From Lysobacter stagni (GTDB lineage: Bacteria > Pseudomonadota > Gammaproteobacteria > Xanthomonadales > Xanthomonadaceae), in contig NZ_JASGBI010000001.1 of assembly GCF_030053425.1 (NCBI RefSeq), forward strand, positions 1,000,001-1,064,000: DNA of 64,000 nucleotides. Reading direction: 5' to 3'. The position numbers and the translations under genes are program-made. The notes beneath the pieces are model-generated. The model made no database searches, was not told where the DNA came from, and worked only from the letters and a program-made list of their open reading frames with translations. How positions within the stretch are numbered: the first letter of the stretch is position 1; each line of letters opens with the position of its first letter. Below are positions 1 through 9,935 of this stretch, in pieces.

Positions 1-1300
1 TGAAGCGCGGCTGGCGCAGTTCGTCGATGGAGAGCTTCTCGATCTGCGTGCCGCGCCCCAGGTGCAGGTGCAGGCCGTAGCGCGCCATGTCCTCGACGAA
101 CACCACTTCGTTGATGGGTGCCGGCGCGCGTGCGCGGATCGCGTCGGCCCAGTCGGCCGCATTCTTGTGTGTCGGCCAGGCCGCGGCGGCGAGCGCCAGC
201 CCCGCCAGCAGTGCGGACCATGCCGCCAGCCACGGCCATCGCGGCAGGCCGCGGCCTTCGCGCTGGCGCTGCAAGGCCACCGTCACCGCCAGTGGCACGA
301 ACAACGGCAACACGTACAGCGGAAGCCGCGAGCGCGCCAGGCAGAACACTGTCAGCGGCAGCAGCACCCACAGCACGAGCAGCAACCACGGCGCGTCGTG
401 CTCGCGACGCTGGGCATCGGTGAACCACGGACGCACCAGACCGGGCAGTGAGCGCGCCCAGCGCAGCAGCGCCGGTGTCCATGGCAACGTGCCCAGCAGC
501 AGCGTCGGCACGTAGATCTGCAGCCAGCCATACCACTGCCCGTGGCGGCCGAACTCGTTGGTCAACACGCGGTTGACCACTTCATCGCCGACGAAATAGC
601 CGAACAGCCCCGGATTGTTGGCGAACACCGCCAGGTACCAAGGTGCGGCAAGCAGCACGAACAGCAACACGCCGGACCACTGCAGCACGCGCGAGCCGCG
701 TTGTCCGGGCAGCAGGAAATCGAACAGCAGCACCACCGGCAGCGTGACCAGCCCCGGTGGCCCCTTGGTCACGAACGCCAGCGCGAAGCCCACCCACATC
801 AGCGCCAGCCAGCCGCGCGGAGACCGGGAGTGGCCGAAACGCGCTTCGACGAACGCCCACATCGCCAGGTTCACCATCGCCGCCAGCACGTAATCGGTGG
901 TGATGAACTGCGAAGCCCCGAAGGCGAACAGCATCGAGGCATAGACCGCGGCGGCGGTGACGCCGCTGCCGGGCGACAGACGCGTGGCGATGCGCCCGGC
1001 GAACCACACGCACAGCAGGTACGACAGCGCGGCCGGCAAACGTGCGGCCCACGGGTTCGCGCCGAACACGGCGACGCTGCTCGCGATGGCCCAGTAGGTC
1101 AGCGGGGGCTTGGTCCAGTGGCCGACCTCGTGGCTGCGGCGCGGACTGAGCCAGTCGCCGCTGTCGAGCATGTTCAGCGCGACATTGGTGTAACGGCCCT
1201 CGTCGGGATCCCAGATGCCGCGCACGCCGAGGAAGGCCAGCGCCAGCACGGCCGAGAGCAGGGCGACCCACAACACGGGCGAGCGCAGGACAGACGGCAT
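1..1300 (-). CDS. ArnT-like family 39 glycosyltransferase, 3' end outside window
   Basis: Inner-membrane glycosyltransferase of the dolichyl-phosphate-mannose mannosyltransferase/ArnT superfamily, which moves a sugar from a polyprenyl-phosphate donor onto an envelope acceptor. The frame is open from the ATG at 1300 to the window edge, so 433 residues are visible and the C-terminus is missing. The first helix is followed by WDPDEGRY (residues 30-37), the Asp/Glu motif of the first periplasmic loop, then by WTKPPLTYW (62-70), also typical. At least eight hydrophobic segments follow. The acceptor (lipid A, protein or other glycan) cannot be told; ArnT itself is a possibility, but no arn genes are seen. 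The SnoaL-like gene on the same strand ends 75 bp upstream. Confidence 0.85.
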   Translation of the reverse strand, partial: MPSVLRSPVLWVALLSAVLALAFLGVRGIWDPDEGRYTNVALNMLDSGDWLSPRRSHEVGHWTKPPLTYWAIASSVAVFGANPWAARLPAALSYLLCVWFAGRIATRLSPGSGVTAAAVYASMLFAFGASQFITTDYVLAAMVNLAMWAFVEARFGHSRSPRGWLALMWVGFALAFVTKGPPGLVTLPVVLLFDFLLPGQRGSRVLQWSGVLLFVLLAAPWYLAVFANNPGLFGYFVGDEVVNRVLTNEFGRHGQWYGWLQIYVPTLLLGTLPWTPALLRWARSLPGLVRPWFTDAQRREHDAPWLLLVLWVLLPLTVFCLARSRLPLYVLPLFVPLAVTVALQRQREGRGLPRWPWLAAWSALLAGLALAAAAWPTHKNAADWADAIRARAPAPINEVVFVEDMARYGLHLHLGRGTQIEKLSIDELRQPRF

Positions 1301-1375
1301 GCCGGCTCCGCCGGGAAGGTCCGGGCGGAGTGTGTCGCAGGGAAGGTTAGAGAAGCGTCGGAACGCGGGGGGCGG

Positions 1376-1804
1376 TCAGCCGCCGACCTGCGCGATCCAG
1401 TCCTCGAGGTTGTAGTAGTTGGTCACGCGGCGGATGCGGCCGTCGCGCACCTCGAAGAACGCGCCGCCGGGCAGCACGTACTTCTGCCCGTGTGCCGCCG
1501 GCAGGCCGGCATCGTCGGCCAGGTACTCGCCGTGCACGATGTACTCCGCCGCCGCGCGCGCGCCGTCGGGCGAGACCATCACCACGATGTCGTGGAGCTG
1601 CTCGCGATAGCTGCGGGCCATGCGCTGCAGGAATGCCGAGAATGCTTCGTGGCCGATCTCCCGCGGACCCTGGTTGAGGTCGTGCTGGATGTCCTCGCCC
1701 AGCAGCGCGAGCATGCCGTCCCAGTCGCCTCGGTTGAACGCCGCGTAGTAGGCCAGGATCAGTTCGGTGGCGCGGTCGTTGGAGCGGGTTCCGTCGATCT
1801 TCAT
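1376..1804 (-). CDS. SnoaL-like / NTF2-fold protein
   Basis: A 142-residue protein of the ketosteroid-isomerase-like NTF2 fold. The N-terminal YYAAFNRGDWDGMLALL segment (about residues 19-35), the central IQHDLNQGP stretch and the C-terminal FFEVRDGRIRRVTNYYNLEDW pattern (about 115-135) are the usual SnoaL-like signatures. These proteins form small dimers with a hydrophobic pocket and may be enzymes or binding proteins; the substrate here cannot be inferred. The start at MKIDGTRSND (1804) fits the beginning of the domain; a longer open frame upstream is low-complexity, Arg-rich and unlikely to be translated. It is followed on the same strand by the glycosyltransferase. Confidence 0.85.
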   Translation of the reverse strand: MKIDGTRSNDRATELILAYYAAFNRGDWDGMLALLGEDIQHDLNQGPREIGHEAFSAFLQRMARSYREQLHDIVVMVSPDGARAAAEYIVHGEYLADDAGLPAAHGQKYVLPGGAFFEVRDGRIRRVTNYYNLEDWIAQVGG

Positions 1805-2030
1805 CGCGAGTCCTTGCGGAGCCGGACGGGGGTGCCGGCAGACCCCGATGATAGCGGCGCGCCGCCCGGCCTGGACCGTGATCGCATCCGTGAAAAAGCA
1901 CAGGCCGGGACCGCGCGCAGGGGGCGTTCCGTTTGACACCGGTGGCCTCGTCGGAGCCGCCGCGCGCCCCGGATCCGCGCGGCGGTCCGGCCACCCGCAT
2001 GGGGCGAGCCGCAGACCGCGTCGTCCCGAA

Positions 2031-2789
2031 TCAGGCCCTGAATTCGAAGCTGCAGATCTCCGCGCCGTTGTTGCGGCACTGGTTCTCGATGACGCGAAGC
2101 CCCGGCGCTCCATGCGGTCCGCCGAGCAGGCCGCCCAGCATGCCGCGCAGGAAATGGCAGCACGCGCCGTGCTGGCCGCGATGGCAGAAGGGGCTGTTGC
2201 GCACGCACAGGCTGCCCTCGTGCAGCTCGGCCTGCACGATCTGGCGCATCGCCGGCAGCGCGACGTGGCGCACCGCCTCACCCAGGTCCATATGCCTGCC
2301 AGGAGCGAAGTCGCGCTTGTATACCCATGCGCCCACACGCTGGCCCACATAGCGCAGCGCCGGCTCGCGCTGATCGGGTCTGAGCTCGCGCTCCAGCGCG
2401 AGCAGCGGAATGAAGATGTTCGGGTAGTCGCGCGCCAGTTGCGGCAGCAGCGCTTCGATGCGGCGCGAATCGGCGATCGTGGGCAGCGTGTTGGTGCGCA
2501 TCGGCGAGGGCAGCTCGCCCACTTCCGGCGGCGCTTCCACCACGGGCACGACGCCGTCGGGACGACCGGCCTCGAAACTGCGCACCAACGGGTGCGTGCC
2601 CAGACATTCCTCCAGCTGCGTCAGGCCCGTGTGCGGGCCGCGCACCAGCATGGTGAGCACCACGCCGTCGTTGCCGCTGGCCATGCGCTGGCGCAGCAGC
2701 GTGAAGCCATGGGCGATCACTGCCTGGCCAAGGGCCAGCAGCAACCCTTCGCGCCGGTCGGAGACCACGCGAAACTCAAGATCCACCAT
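2031..2789 (-). CDS. ACT-like plus V4R domain protein
   Basis: A 252-residue predicted cytoplasmic protein with two parts. Residues 1-75 look like an ACT-type regulatory domain (short beta/alpha/beta pattern starting MVDLEFRVVSDRREG). The C-terminal 130 residues resemble a V4R (4-vinyl reductase) small-molecule-binding domain: NSPFCHRGQHGACCHFLRGM, then the GG-rich helix, then ENQCRNNGAEICSFEF, giving a cluster of Cys and His residues as in V4R domains of XylR/DmpR-type sensors. No output domain is present. The start at 2789 has a good GGAGGTG Shine-Dalgarno five bases upstream. It is separated by 186 bp from the dehydratase gene and may be transcribed alone. Function unknown; ligand sensing is inferred. 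Confidence 0.75.
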   Translation of the reverse strand: MVDLEFRVVSDRREGLLLALGQAVIAHGFTLLRQRMASGNDGVVLTMLVRGPHTGLTQLEECLGTHPLVRSFEAGRPDGVVPVVEAPPEVGELPSPMRTNTLPTIADSRRIEALLPQLARDYPNIFIPLLALERELRPDQREPALRYVGQRVGAWVYKRDFAPGRHMDLGEAVRHVALPAMRQIVQAELHEGSLCVRNSPFCHRGQHGACCHFLRGMLGGLLGGPHGAPGLRVIENQCRNNGAEICSFEFRA

Positions 2790-2975
2790 CAGCCACCTCC
2801 CCGTGGGCTGAGTGCCGTTTTCGATGCCGTCGGCGCGGTCGATCCAGCGACGTCCCCGGGTCCCCACCCGGCGCCGCCCTGCGGCGGCTGGACGCCGTAG
2901 TCGCTCACGGCAAATTCGGCAAAGGTATTGTTCGCAACGTCACATAAAAAGCAATGCCGCGCGAGGCGTCCGGCC

Positions 2976-3959
2976 TCAGCCGCGTGCGAACAGGGCCGGC
3001 AGCGTGTCCGGATCGACGTTGCCACCCGACAGCACGATGCCCACGCGCTTGCCGGCGAAGGTGTCGCGGTGCGTCAGGACCGCCGCCAGCGCCACCGCGG
3101 ACGACGGTTCGATCACCTGCTTGGCGCGCTGCCAGAACAGGCGCATGGCGGCGACGGTGTCGGCGTCGTCCACCGCCAGTACCTGGGCGCCATGGCCCTG
3201 CAACATCGCGAAGTTCGGCGCCCCCAGCGTGCCGCGCAGACCGTCGCAGATGGTGTCCGGGGTGAACTCGGTGACGCGCTCGCCGCGCTGCATCGATGCC
3301 GCGGTCTCGGCCGCACCGCTGGGTTCGGCCAGGTACAGCGCCGTGCCCGGCGAACGCGCGGCCACGCTGAGCGCGGTACCGGCGGCGAGCCCGCCGCCGC
3401 CCACGGGCACCACCAGCGCGTCGAAGTGCGCCGCGCCGTTGAGCAGTTCCAGTGCCGCCGTGCCCTGGCCGGCGATCACGCGCGGGTCGGTGTACGGGTG
3501 CACTAGCTCCGCGCCGGTCTGCGCCTGCAGCTGCGCGCAGCGTTCCTCGCGTGCGGCGATCGTCGGTGCGCAGCGGTGCAGGGTGGCGCCGTAGGCTTCG
3601 ATCGCCGCCAGCTTGGCCGCGACCGCGCCTTCAGGCACCACGACATGGCAGGCGACCCCGCGCGTGCGTGCCGCCAGTGCGAGCGCCGCGCCGTGGTTTC
3701 CGGACGAGTGCGTGACCACGCCGCGTGCAGCGTCGGCATCGTCCAGCGACCAGATCGCGTTGCACGCGCCGCGGAACTTGAACGCCCCGGCGCGCTGCAG
3801 GTGTTCGGCCTTGAAGTGGAGCTCGCAGCCGGCCAGCGCGTCGATGCTGTGCGCCCGCAGCACGGGCGTGACATGCGCGTGCGGCGCGATGCGCGCGGCC
3901 GCGGCCAGGACGTCATCGAAGACGGGCAGGGCGGTACGGGACTGGGCGGTGTCGTTCAT
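2976..3959 (-). CDS. PLP-dependent threonine/serine dehydratase
   Basis: Fold-type II PLP enzyme of 327 residues, in the threonine dehydratase/serine racemase family, which deaminates L-threonine or L-serine to 2-oxobutyrate or pyruvate. Visible motifs are FKFRGA (about residues 55-60) with the Schiff-base lysine, SSGNHGAALALAA (about 80-92) which binds the PLP carboxylate, and VGGGGLAAGTALS (about 180) which is the phosphate-binding glycine loop. There is no C-terminal ACT-like regulatory domain, so this is the short catabolic form, not the isoleucine-biosynthetic IlvA; serine racemase or a beta-hydroxyaspartate dehydratase are alternatives. The ATG at 3959 is chosen because MNDTAQSRTALPVFDDV begins the domain. 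The exporter gene lies 16 bp upstream on the same strand. Confidence 0.85.
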   Translation of the reverse strand: MNDTAQSRTALPVFDDVLAAAARIAPHAHVTPVLRAHSIDALAGCELHFKAEHLQRAGAFKFRGACNAIWSLDDADAARGVVTHSSGNHGAALALAARTRGVACHVVVPEGAVAAKLAAIEAYGATLHRCAPTIAAREERCAQLQAQTGAELVHPYTDPRVIAGQGTAALELLNGAAHFDALVVPVGGGGLAAGTALSVAARSPGTALYLAEPSGAAETAASMQRGERVTEFTPDTICDGLRGTLGAPNFAMLQGHGAQVLAVDDADTVAAMRLFWQRAKQVIEPSSAVALAAVLTHRDTFAGKRVGIVLSGGNVDPDTLPALFARG

Positions 3960-3975
3960 GGGGCGATGGTAGGCC

Positions 3976-4899
3976 TTAGCGGCGGGCGTTGAGCAGGCTG
4001 ACGGCGGCCGAGCCGGCCACGACCAGCGCCGCGCCGATCCAGCCGATGGAAGTGATGCGTTCGGGCGCCAGCCACTGCGGCCACAGCGCATGCACCGCCC
4101 AGGCGGCGGCGATGCACAGCAGCGGCGTGATGGCCAGAATCGCCGACACGCGCGAGGCTTCCCAGTGCGCCAGCGCTTCGGCGAACGCACCGTAGGCGCC
4201 GATGGTATTGAAGGCGCAGTACGCCAGCAGCGCCCAGTGCAGGGCGTCGAGTTTCAGCAGCGCCGCCGGGTGCGCGAACGGCAACAGCGCGATGCTCGCG
4301 AACACATAGATGAAGAGCAGGATCTGCATCGAACCCAGCCGCATCAGCAACTGCTTCTGCAGCAGCGCGTACACCGCCCAGACGATGGCGCCGACGATCA
4401 CCAGCGCCGAGCCCAGCACATAGCCCGGCGCCTTCGCGCTGGCGGCCAACTGGTCGGCGAAGAACAACCCCATGCCCGCGACCAGCAATCCCAGCCCCAG
4501 CCATTGCGCCGCGCGGAAGTGCTCGCCGAACACCCAGATGCCACCCAGTGCCATCAACAGCGGCGCCAGCTGGATCAGCAGCTGCGCGTTTGCCGGCGTG
4601 GTGTGCTGCACGCCCAGCAGGTAGAAGACGTAGTTGCCCACCAGCATCAGTGCGGCCACGCCGAGCATCGTCCACCCGCGCCCATCCAGTGCCCGGTACC
4701 CGCCCAGTCGCCCGCGCGCGCCCAGCCATGCCGCGGTGACCACGGACGCGACGAGGAAACGGAACCAGGTCAGGGTGATGGGGTCCAGCGCCTGCAACAC
4801 CAGCTTCAGCGCGACCGGGAGGGTTGCCCAGCAGGCGGCGGTGATCAGGGTGAGTGTCAGTCCCAGGCGCCAATGGCCGGAGGCTTGGTGGAGATTCAT
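3976..4899 (-). CDS. EamA/DMT-family transporter
   Basis: A 307-residue inner-membrane protein with about ten hydrophobic helices in two five-helix EamA repeats, as in drug/metabolite exporters of the DMT superfamily (RhtA/YdcZ-like). The first repeat starts at LGLTLTLITAACWATLPVAL (about residues 12-31) and the second at LGSALVIVGAIVWAVYALLQ (about 165-184). Substrate unknown; amino acid or metabolite efflux is the usual role. The next gene on the strand, the threonine/serine dehydratase, begins only 16 bp downstream, so the two are probably co-transcribed and might both dispose of excess hydroxy amino acids (inference). The ATG at 4899 leaves a normal short cytoplasmic N-terminus. Confidence 0.88.
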   Translation of the reverse strand: MNLHQASGHWRLGLTLTLITAACWATLPVALKLVLQALDPITLTWFRFLVASVVTAAWLGARGRLGGYRALDGRGWTMLGVAALMLVGNYVFYLLGVQHTTPANAQLLIQLAPLLMALGGIWVFGEHFRAAQWLGLGLLVAGMGLFFADQLAASAKAPGYVLGSALVIVGAIVWAVYALLQKQLLMRLGSMQILLFIYVFASIALLPFAHPAALLKLDALHWALLAYCAFNTIGAYGAFAEALAHWEASRVSAILAITPLLCIAAAWAVHALWPQWLAPERITSIGWIGAALVVAGSAAVSLLNARR

Positions 4900-5093
4900 G
4901 GGCGCGAACTGCGGCAGGGGCGTGGCATGCTGGCACCGCGCCTCGCGCGCGGCAATGCGTTTCCGGTCCGGACGGTGTGGCGAACCGTGTCGACTGAACG
5001 CCATCGCGGACGCGCTGCGCACGCCGGAAGAATTAAGGCCGAGTTCAACGCACCGGCCGGATGCTGGCGTCCATACCCTGGGGGGTCCGGATC

Positions 5094-5678
5094 ATGATGC
5101 GCAAACTGCTTGTTCCCGCGATGGCAGCCCTGCTGCTGGCCGGCTGTGTCACCGGCTACGGTTACCGCGGCTATGGCGGCCACGGCGATTACTACTACGG
5201 CCAGCCGAGCGTCGAGTACCGCTACTACGGTGGCTACGGCGGCTACTACGGCTATCCGGGCTATCCGTACTACGGCGGCTACGGCTACTGGGGTTCGCCC
5301 TATCGCTACGGTTATTCCCCGTACTACGGCTACCCGCGCTATCCGTACTACAGCTACCCGTACCGCTATCCGCACCGCCACTACGACAACCGCCCCGGCC
5401 GTCCGTACCAGGGACAGCCGCCGCGTCAGGGTGGCAACGGTCCGTGGACGGGCGTGGACGATCTGCGTCGCCGCATCAATCAGTCGGCACCGCCCCCGGG
5501 CAATGCGCCGCGCTATCAGTCGCAGCCGAACTGGACCCGTCCGCCGCAGCAGCAGGCGATCGGCCAGCCGCGTCCGACCGGTGATTCGCGACCGTCGGGT
5601 GAGCCGCGTCACAACAGCACCCCGCGTCCGGCACCCCGTGCCGGCAACCGCCATCACGTCCAGGAACAGGAACGCTGA
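5094..5678 (+). CDS. Tyr/Gly-rich lipoprotein
   Basis: A 194-residue secreted lipoprotein. The signal peptide MMRKLLVPAMAALLLAGC ends in a lipobox (LLAG-C). The mature part has a roughly 90-residue low-complexity region made of YGGY, YYGY, GYPYYG and YRY units, followed by a Pro/Gln/Arg-rich tail that ends in HHVQEQER. Two ATGs are adjacent (5094 and 5097); a GGGGGG run lies just upstream. Such YG-rich envelope lipoproteins are common in Xanthomonadaceae but have no assigned role. No conserved enzymatic domain is visible. Codon use in the repeat (alternating TAC/TAT, GGC/GGT) looks native. Confidence 0.8.
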   Translation: MMRKLLVPAMAALLLAGCVTGYGYRGYGGHGDYYYGQPSVEYRYYGGYGGYYGYPGYPYYGGYGYWGSPYRYGYSPYYGYPRYPYYSYPYRYPHRHYDNRPGRPYQGQPPRQGGNGPWTGVDDLRRRINQSAPPPGNAPRYQSQPNWTRPPQQQAIGQPRPTGDSRPSGEPRHNSTPRPAPRAGNRHHVQEQER

Positions 5679-5901
5679 CCGCCGGTCGCAACCCGGGGCC
5701 CAGTCACATTTTTTCGCTTGCGTCGGGCAGCGACTGACGGCAATCTGCCCTCATTGACCGAATGCGTCGCTTTTGGACGTAATTCGAATTCGACCCGGCT
5801 CCATGTCGGCGCCCGATGAGGAACCACGGATCCCCCCTGTTCCGTCCCCATCGGGCGTCGGCGCCCAATACGGCCCGGCACCGACCCGGTCCCAGAAACG
5901 C

Positions 5902-5935
5902 CAAAGGCGCCGATATCGGCGCCTTTGCTTTTGCG
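5902..5935 (+). terminator. Perfect 26-nt palindrome with short T tail
   Basis: CAAAGGCGCC at 5902-5911 and GGCGCCTTTG at 5918-5927 form the arms of a perfect palindrome centred on GATATC, followed on the plus strand by CTTTTG. It is a plausible intrinsic terminator about 225 bp beyond the Tyr/Gly-rich lipoprotein gene; the tail is short, so efficiency is uncertain. Confidence 0.6.
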
Positions 5936-5950
5936 GCCCTGCCGCGACAC

Positions 5951-5989
5951 AAAAAAAGAGGGGCCGAACGTCCCCCGACATTCGGCCCC
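5951..5989 (-). terminator. Strong intrinsic terminator on the minus strand, with no minus-strand gene upstream
   Basis: Read on the minus strand, GGGGCCGAATGTC (5989-5977) pairs with GACGTTCGGCCCC (5972-5960) around a GGGG tetraloop: a 13-bp stem with one G-U pair. It is followed directly by TCTTTTTTTG (seven consecutive T, 5957-5951). This is a textbook rho-independent terminator. Since the flanking gene mnmG runs the other way, the terminated transcript must begin within 5990-6190 or inside mnmG antisense. Confidence 0.8.
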
Positions 5990-6066
5990 CCGGCTTCCCC
6001 CGCGAGCGCTTGGCCAGCCCCTGTTCCAATTCCGGCCGGCGGCGAGCGCCTGCCCCGCTGGGTGCA
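5951..6066 (-). ncRNA. Candidate sigma-54-dependent small RNA
   Basis: An unannotated transcript of about 115 nt is outlined by a sigma-54-like promoter (6078-6093, minus) and the strong terminator at 5951-5989. The RNA would be G-rich, with G runs at about 6056, 6019, 6001, 5990 and the GGGG terminator loop, plus several GGA trinucleotides. No open frame with a ribosome-binding site is apparent. The element TGTTCC/GGAACA next to a G run occurs at about 6019 and again at about 5837 outside the RNA. Expression and target are unknown. Confidence 0.5.
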
Positions 6067-6077
6067 AAGACTATGTC

Positions 6078-6093
6078 GCAGGAACCGTGCCAA
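6078..6093 (-). promoter_or_regulatory. Sigma-54 (-24/-12) promoter candidate for the small RNA
   Basis: The minus strand reads TTGGCACGGTTCCTGC. It has TGGCAC at -24, five bases, then CTGC at -12, matching the sigma-54 consensus TGGCAC-N5-TTGC at all but one position with exact spacing. Start would be near 6066. It is nearly identical to the pilus promoter element at 34760-34774. Confidence 0.55.
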
Positions 6094-6191
6094 CTTTCAT
6101 GTCCCATTCATCCTCGCGGGCACGTGCGACCCTGCTGACCTAGAATTCGCGCCCGGGCCGTCCACCTGCGCCATCCGCAATACCTCGACGA

Positions 6192-8081
<1,890 letters not shown>

Positions 8082-8214
8082 GGCAACAGTTCAGCCCGCC
8101 TCGAACCAGGCGGTCGCGCGCGCCCTGTTGGCGACATTGGACCGGTTGGCGAATCGGAACGGGCCCATCCCTCGCCGGGATGACGGCCCGGAGGGCGCGG
8201 CGTACCCTTCGCGC

Positions 8215-9501
8215 ATGAAAGCCATCCCCCTGCTCCTTCCGCTTGCGCTCCTCGCCTGCGTCGCGTGCGATCGCAAGGCGCCCACCGCGGCGACACCGCC
8301 TCCGGCCGGCGACGCCGCAACGACCCATGCGGCACCGCAGCTGCGCTCGCAACCGTGGTCGCTCCCTGCCACCGGCGACGCCGCGCAGCCCGATCTGGTC
8401 CGCGCACCCGATGGCAGCCTGCTGCTGTCGTGGATGGAAACGCAGGGCGACGCCCACGCGATGAAGTTCGCCCGCTTCGCCGATGGCAAGTGGAGCGACG
8501 TGCGCGAAATCGCGCGCGGCAGCGAGTGGTTCGTCAACTGGGCCGACACGCCGCACATCGCGCAGACCGGTGACGGCGCGCTGTGGGCGCACTGGCTGCA
8601 GAAGTCGGCGAACGCGAAGTACGCGTACGACGTGGCGCTGGTGCGCTCCGGCGACGGCGGCGCGACGTGGTCCAAACCCACGCTCGTCAACGACGACGGC
8701 ACCGCCAGCGAACACGGTTTCGTGTCCTTGTGGCCGGCGGCGAACGATCGCATCGGTATCGCGTGGCTCGACGGTCGCAACACGGCCAGTGCCCACGGCA
8801 GCGGACACGGCGGCGGGCACGGTGGGCACGACGGCACGATGATGCTGCGCACGGCGCAGTTCGACGCGGCGCTCAAGCGCCACGACGAACGCGAACTGGA
8901 CGCCGACACCTGCACCTGCTGCCAGACCGACGCCGCGATGACGCCGCGCGGAGCGCTGCTGGTCTACCGCGGACGCACGCCGCAGGAAGTACGCGACATC
9001 CTGGCCCTGCGCATCGCGCCGGACGCGAAACCTGGCCCGGTGCATGCCGACGGCTGGGTCATGCCGGCCTGCCCGGTGAACGGTCCCGCCATCGCCGCGA
9101 CCGGCAACGACGTGCTGGTCGGCTGGTATACCGCCGCTGGCGACGTGCCGACGGTGAACCTCGCGCGCAGTGCCGATGGCGGCGACGCGTTCGCCGCGCC
9201 ACTCGCACTGGATCGCGGCGCCCCGGTGCAGGGACGCATCGATGTCGGACTCGATCCCGCGTCGGCATGGGCGCTGTGGCTGCGCGAGGACGACAACGGC
9301 CAGTCGTTGCAGATCGCCCGCTTCACGCCGGACCTCGCGCGCGAGCTGCAGCGCGGCGAGGTGGCGAAGCTGCAGGGCCGCGGGCGCGGCACCGGCTTCG
9401 CCAAGCTCGCGCTGGCCGATGGCAACGCCTTCGTGGTGTGGACCGACATCGTCGACCAGAGACCGCGGCTTCACGGCGCGCAGTACACGCTCGCGCCATG
9501 A
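8215..9501 (+). CDS. Sialidase-like beta-propeller lipoprotein with CTCC and His-rich motifs
   Basis: A 428-residue secreted lipoprotein (signal MKAIPLLLPLALLACVAC, lipobox with Cys). The mature chain contains Asp-box-like repeats, SGDGGATWSKP (about residue 145) and SADGGDAFAAP (about 320), so a sialidase-type beta-propeller fold is likely; the catalytic Arg triad and Tyr/Glu of true sialidases are not evident. Two features stand out: a His/Gly-rich stretch HGSGHGGGHGGHDG (about 190-203) and DTCTCCQTD (about 225-233) followed later by PACPVNGP (about 284-291), which look suited to metal binding or disulfides. Function unknown. Its TGA overlaps the ATG of the GFA-family gene, so the two are translationally coupled. 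Confidence 0.75.
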   Translation: MKAIPLLLPLALLACVACDRKAPTAATPPPAGDAATTHAAPQLRSQPWSLPATGDAAQPDLVRAPDGSLLLSWMETQGDAHAMKFARFADGKWSDVREIARGSEWFVNWADTPHIAQTGDGALWAHWLQKSANAKYAYDVALVRSGDGGATWSKPTLVNDDGTASEHGFVSLWPAANDRIGIAWLDGRNTASAHGSGHGGGHGGHDGTMMLRTAQFDAALKRHDERELDADTCTCCQTDAAMTPRGALLVYRGRTPQEVRDILALRIAPDAKPGPVHADGWVMPACPVNGPAIAATGNDVLVGWYTAAGDVPTVNLARSADGGDAFAAPLALDRGAPVQGRIDVGLDPASAWALWLREDDNGQSLQIARFTPDLARELQRGEVAKLQGRGRGTGFAKLALADGNAFVVWTDIVDQRPRLHGAQYTLAP

Positions 9502-9929
9502 ACACGACCCCGCTGCGCGGTGGCTGTCACTGCGGGCGCCTGGGCTGGGAAGCGCGGCTGTCGCAATCCGCCGCCACGCTCTCGCCGCGCGCCTGCGACT
9601 GCAGCTTCTGCACGAAGCATGGCGCCGTCTGGTTCTCCGACGCGCACGGGTCGGTGCACCTGCGCCTGCGCGGCGAGCCGTTGCGTTACCGCCAGGGCTC
9701 CGCGCAGGCCGAGTTCATCGCCTGCTCGCATTGCGCCGTACTGGTGATGGTGACGTGCCTCATCGACGAGCGCACGCACGCCGCGCTCAATGCGCGCACG
9801 GTCGACGGCCCGGTGCCGTTCGCACCGGAGCAGCCTGCATCGCCCCAACGACTGGATGCCGACGACAAGCGCGAACGCTGGTCGCAGCTGTGGTTCCCGG
9901 ACGTGCGCTTCGATTACGTCGACGACTGA
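9498..9929 (+). CDS. GFA / CENP-V family zinc protein
   Basis: A 143-residue protein of the GFA (glutathione-dependent formaldehyde-activating-like) family, a zinc-binding beta fold. Zinc ligands are visible as GGCHCG (residues 8-13), CDCSFCTKHG (about 33-42) and CSHC (about 77-80). Most members are misnamed after Gfa of Paracoccus; their substrate is usually unknown, so no formaldehyde role is claimed. The start overlaps the stop of the sialidase-like gene by four bases (ATGA). It converges with the GNAT gene on the other strand after only six bases. Confidence 0.88.
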   Translation: MNTTPLRGGCHCGRLGWEARLSQSAATLSPRACDCSFCTKHGAVWFSDAHGSVHLRLRGEPLRYRQGSAQAEFIACSHCAVLVMVTCLIDERTHAALNARTVDGPVPFAPEQPASPQRLDADDKRERWSQLWFPDVRFDYVDD

Positions 9930-9935
9930 CGCGAT

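Noticed and set aside
1932..1960. TTGACA upstream of the SnoaL-like gene as a promoter
   Set aside because: It is on the plus strand and has no -10 box at 16-18 bases, while the nearby genes run on the minus strand.
8096..8113. Hairpin after mnmG as terminator
   Set aside because: Six-bp stem (CCGCCT/AGGCGG) without T tract; too weak to support.
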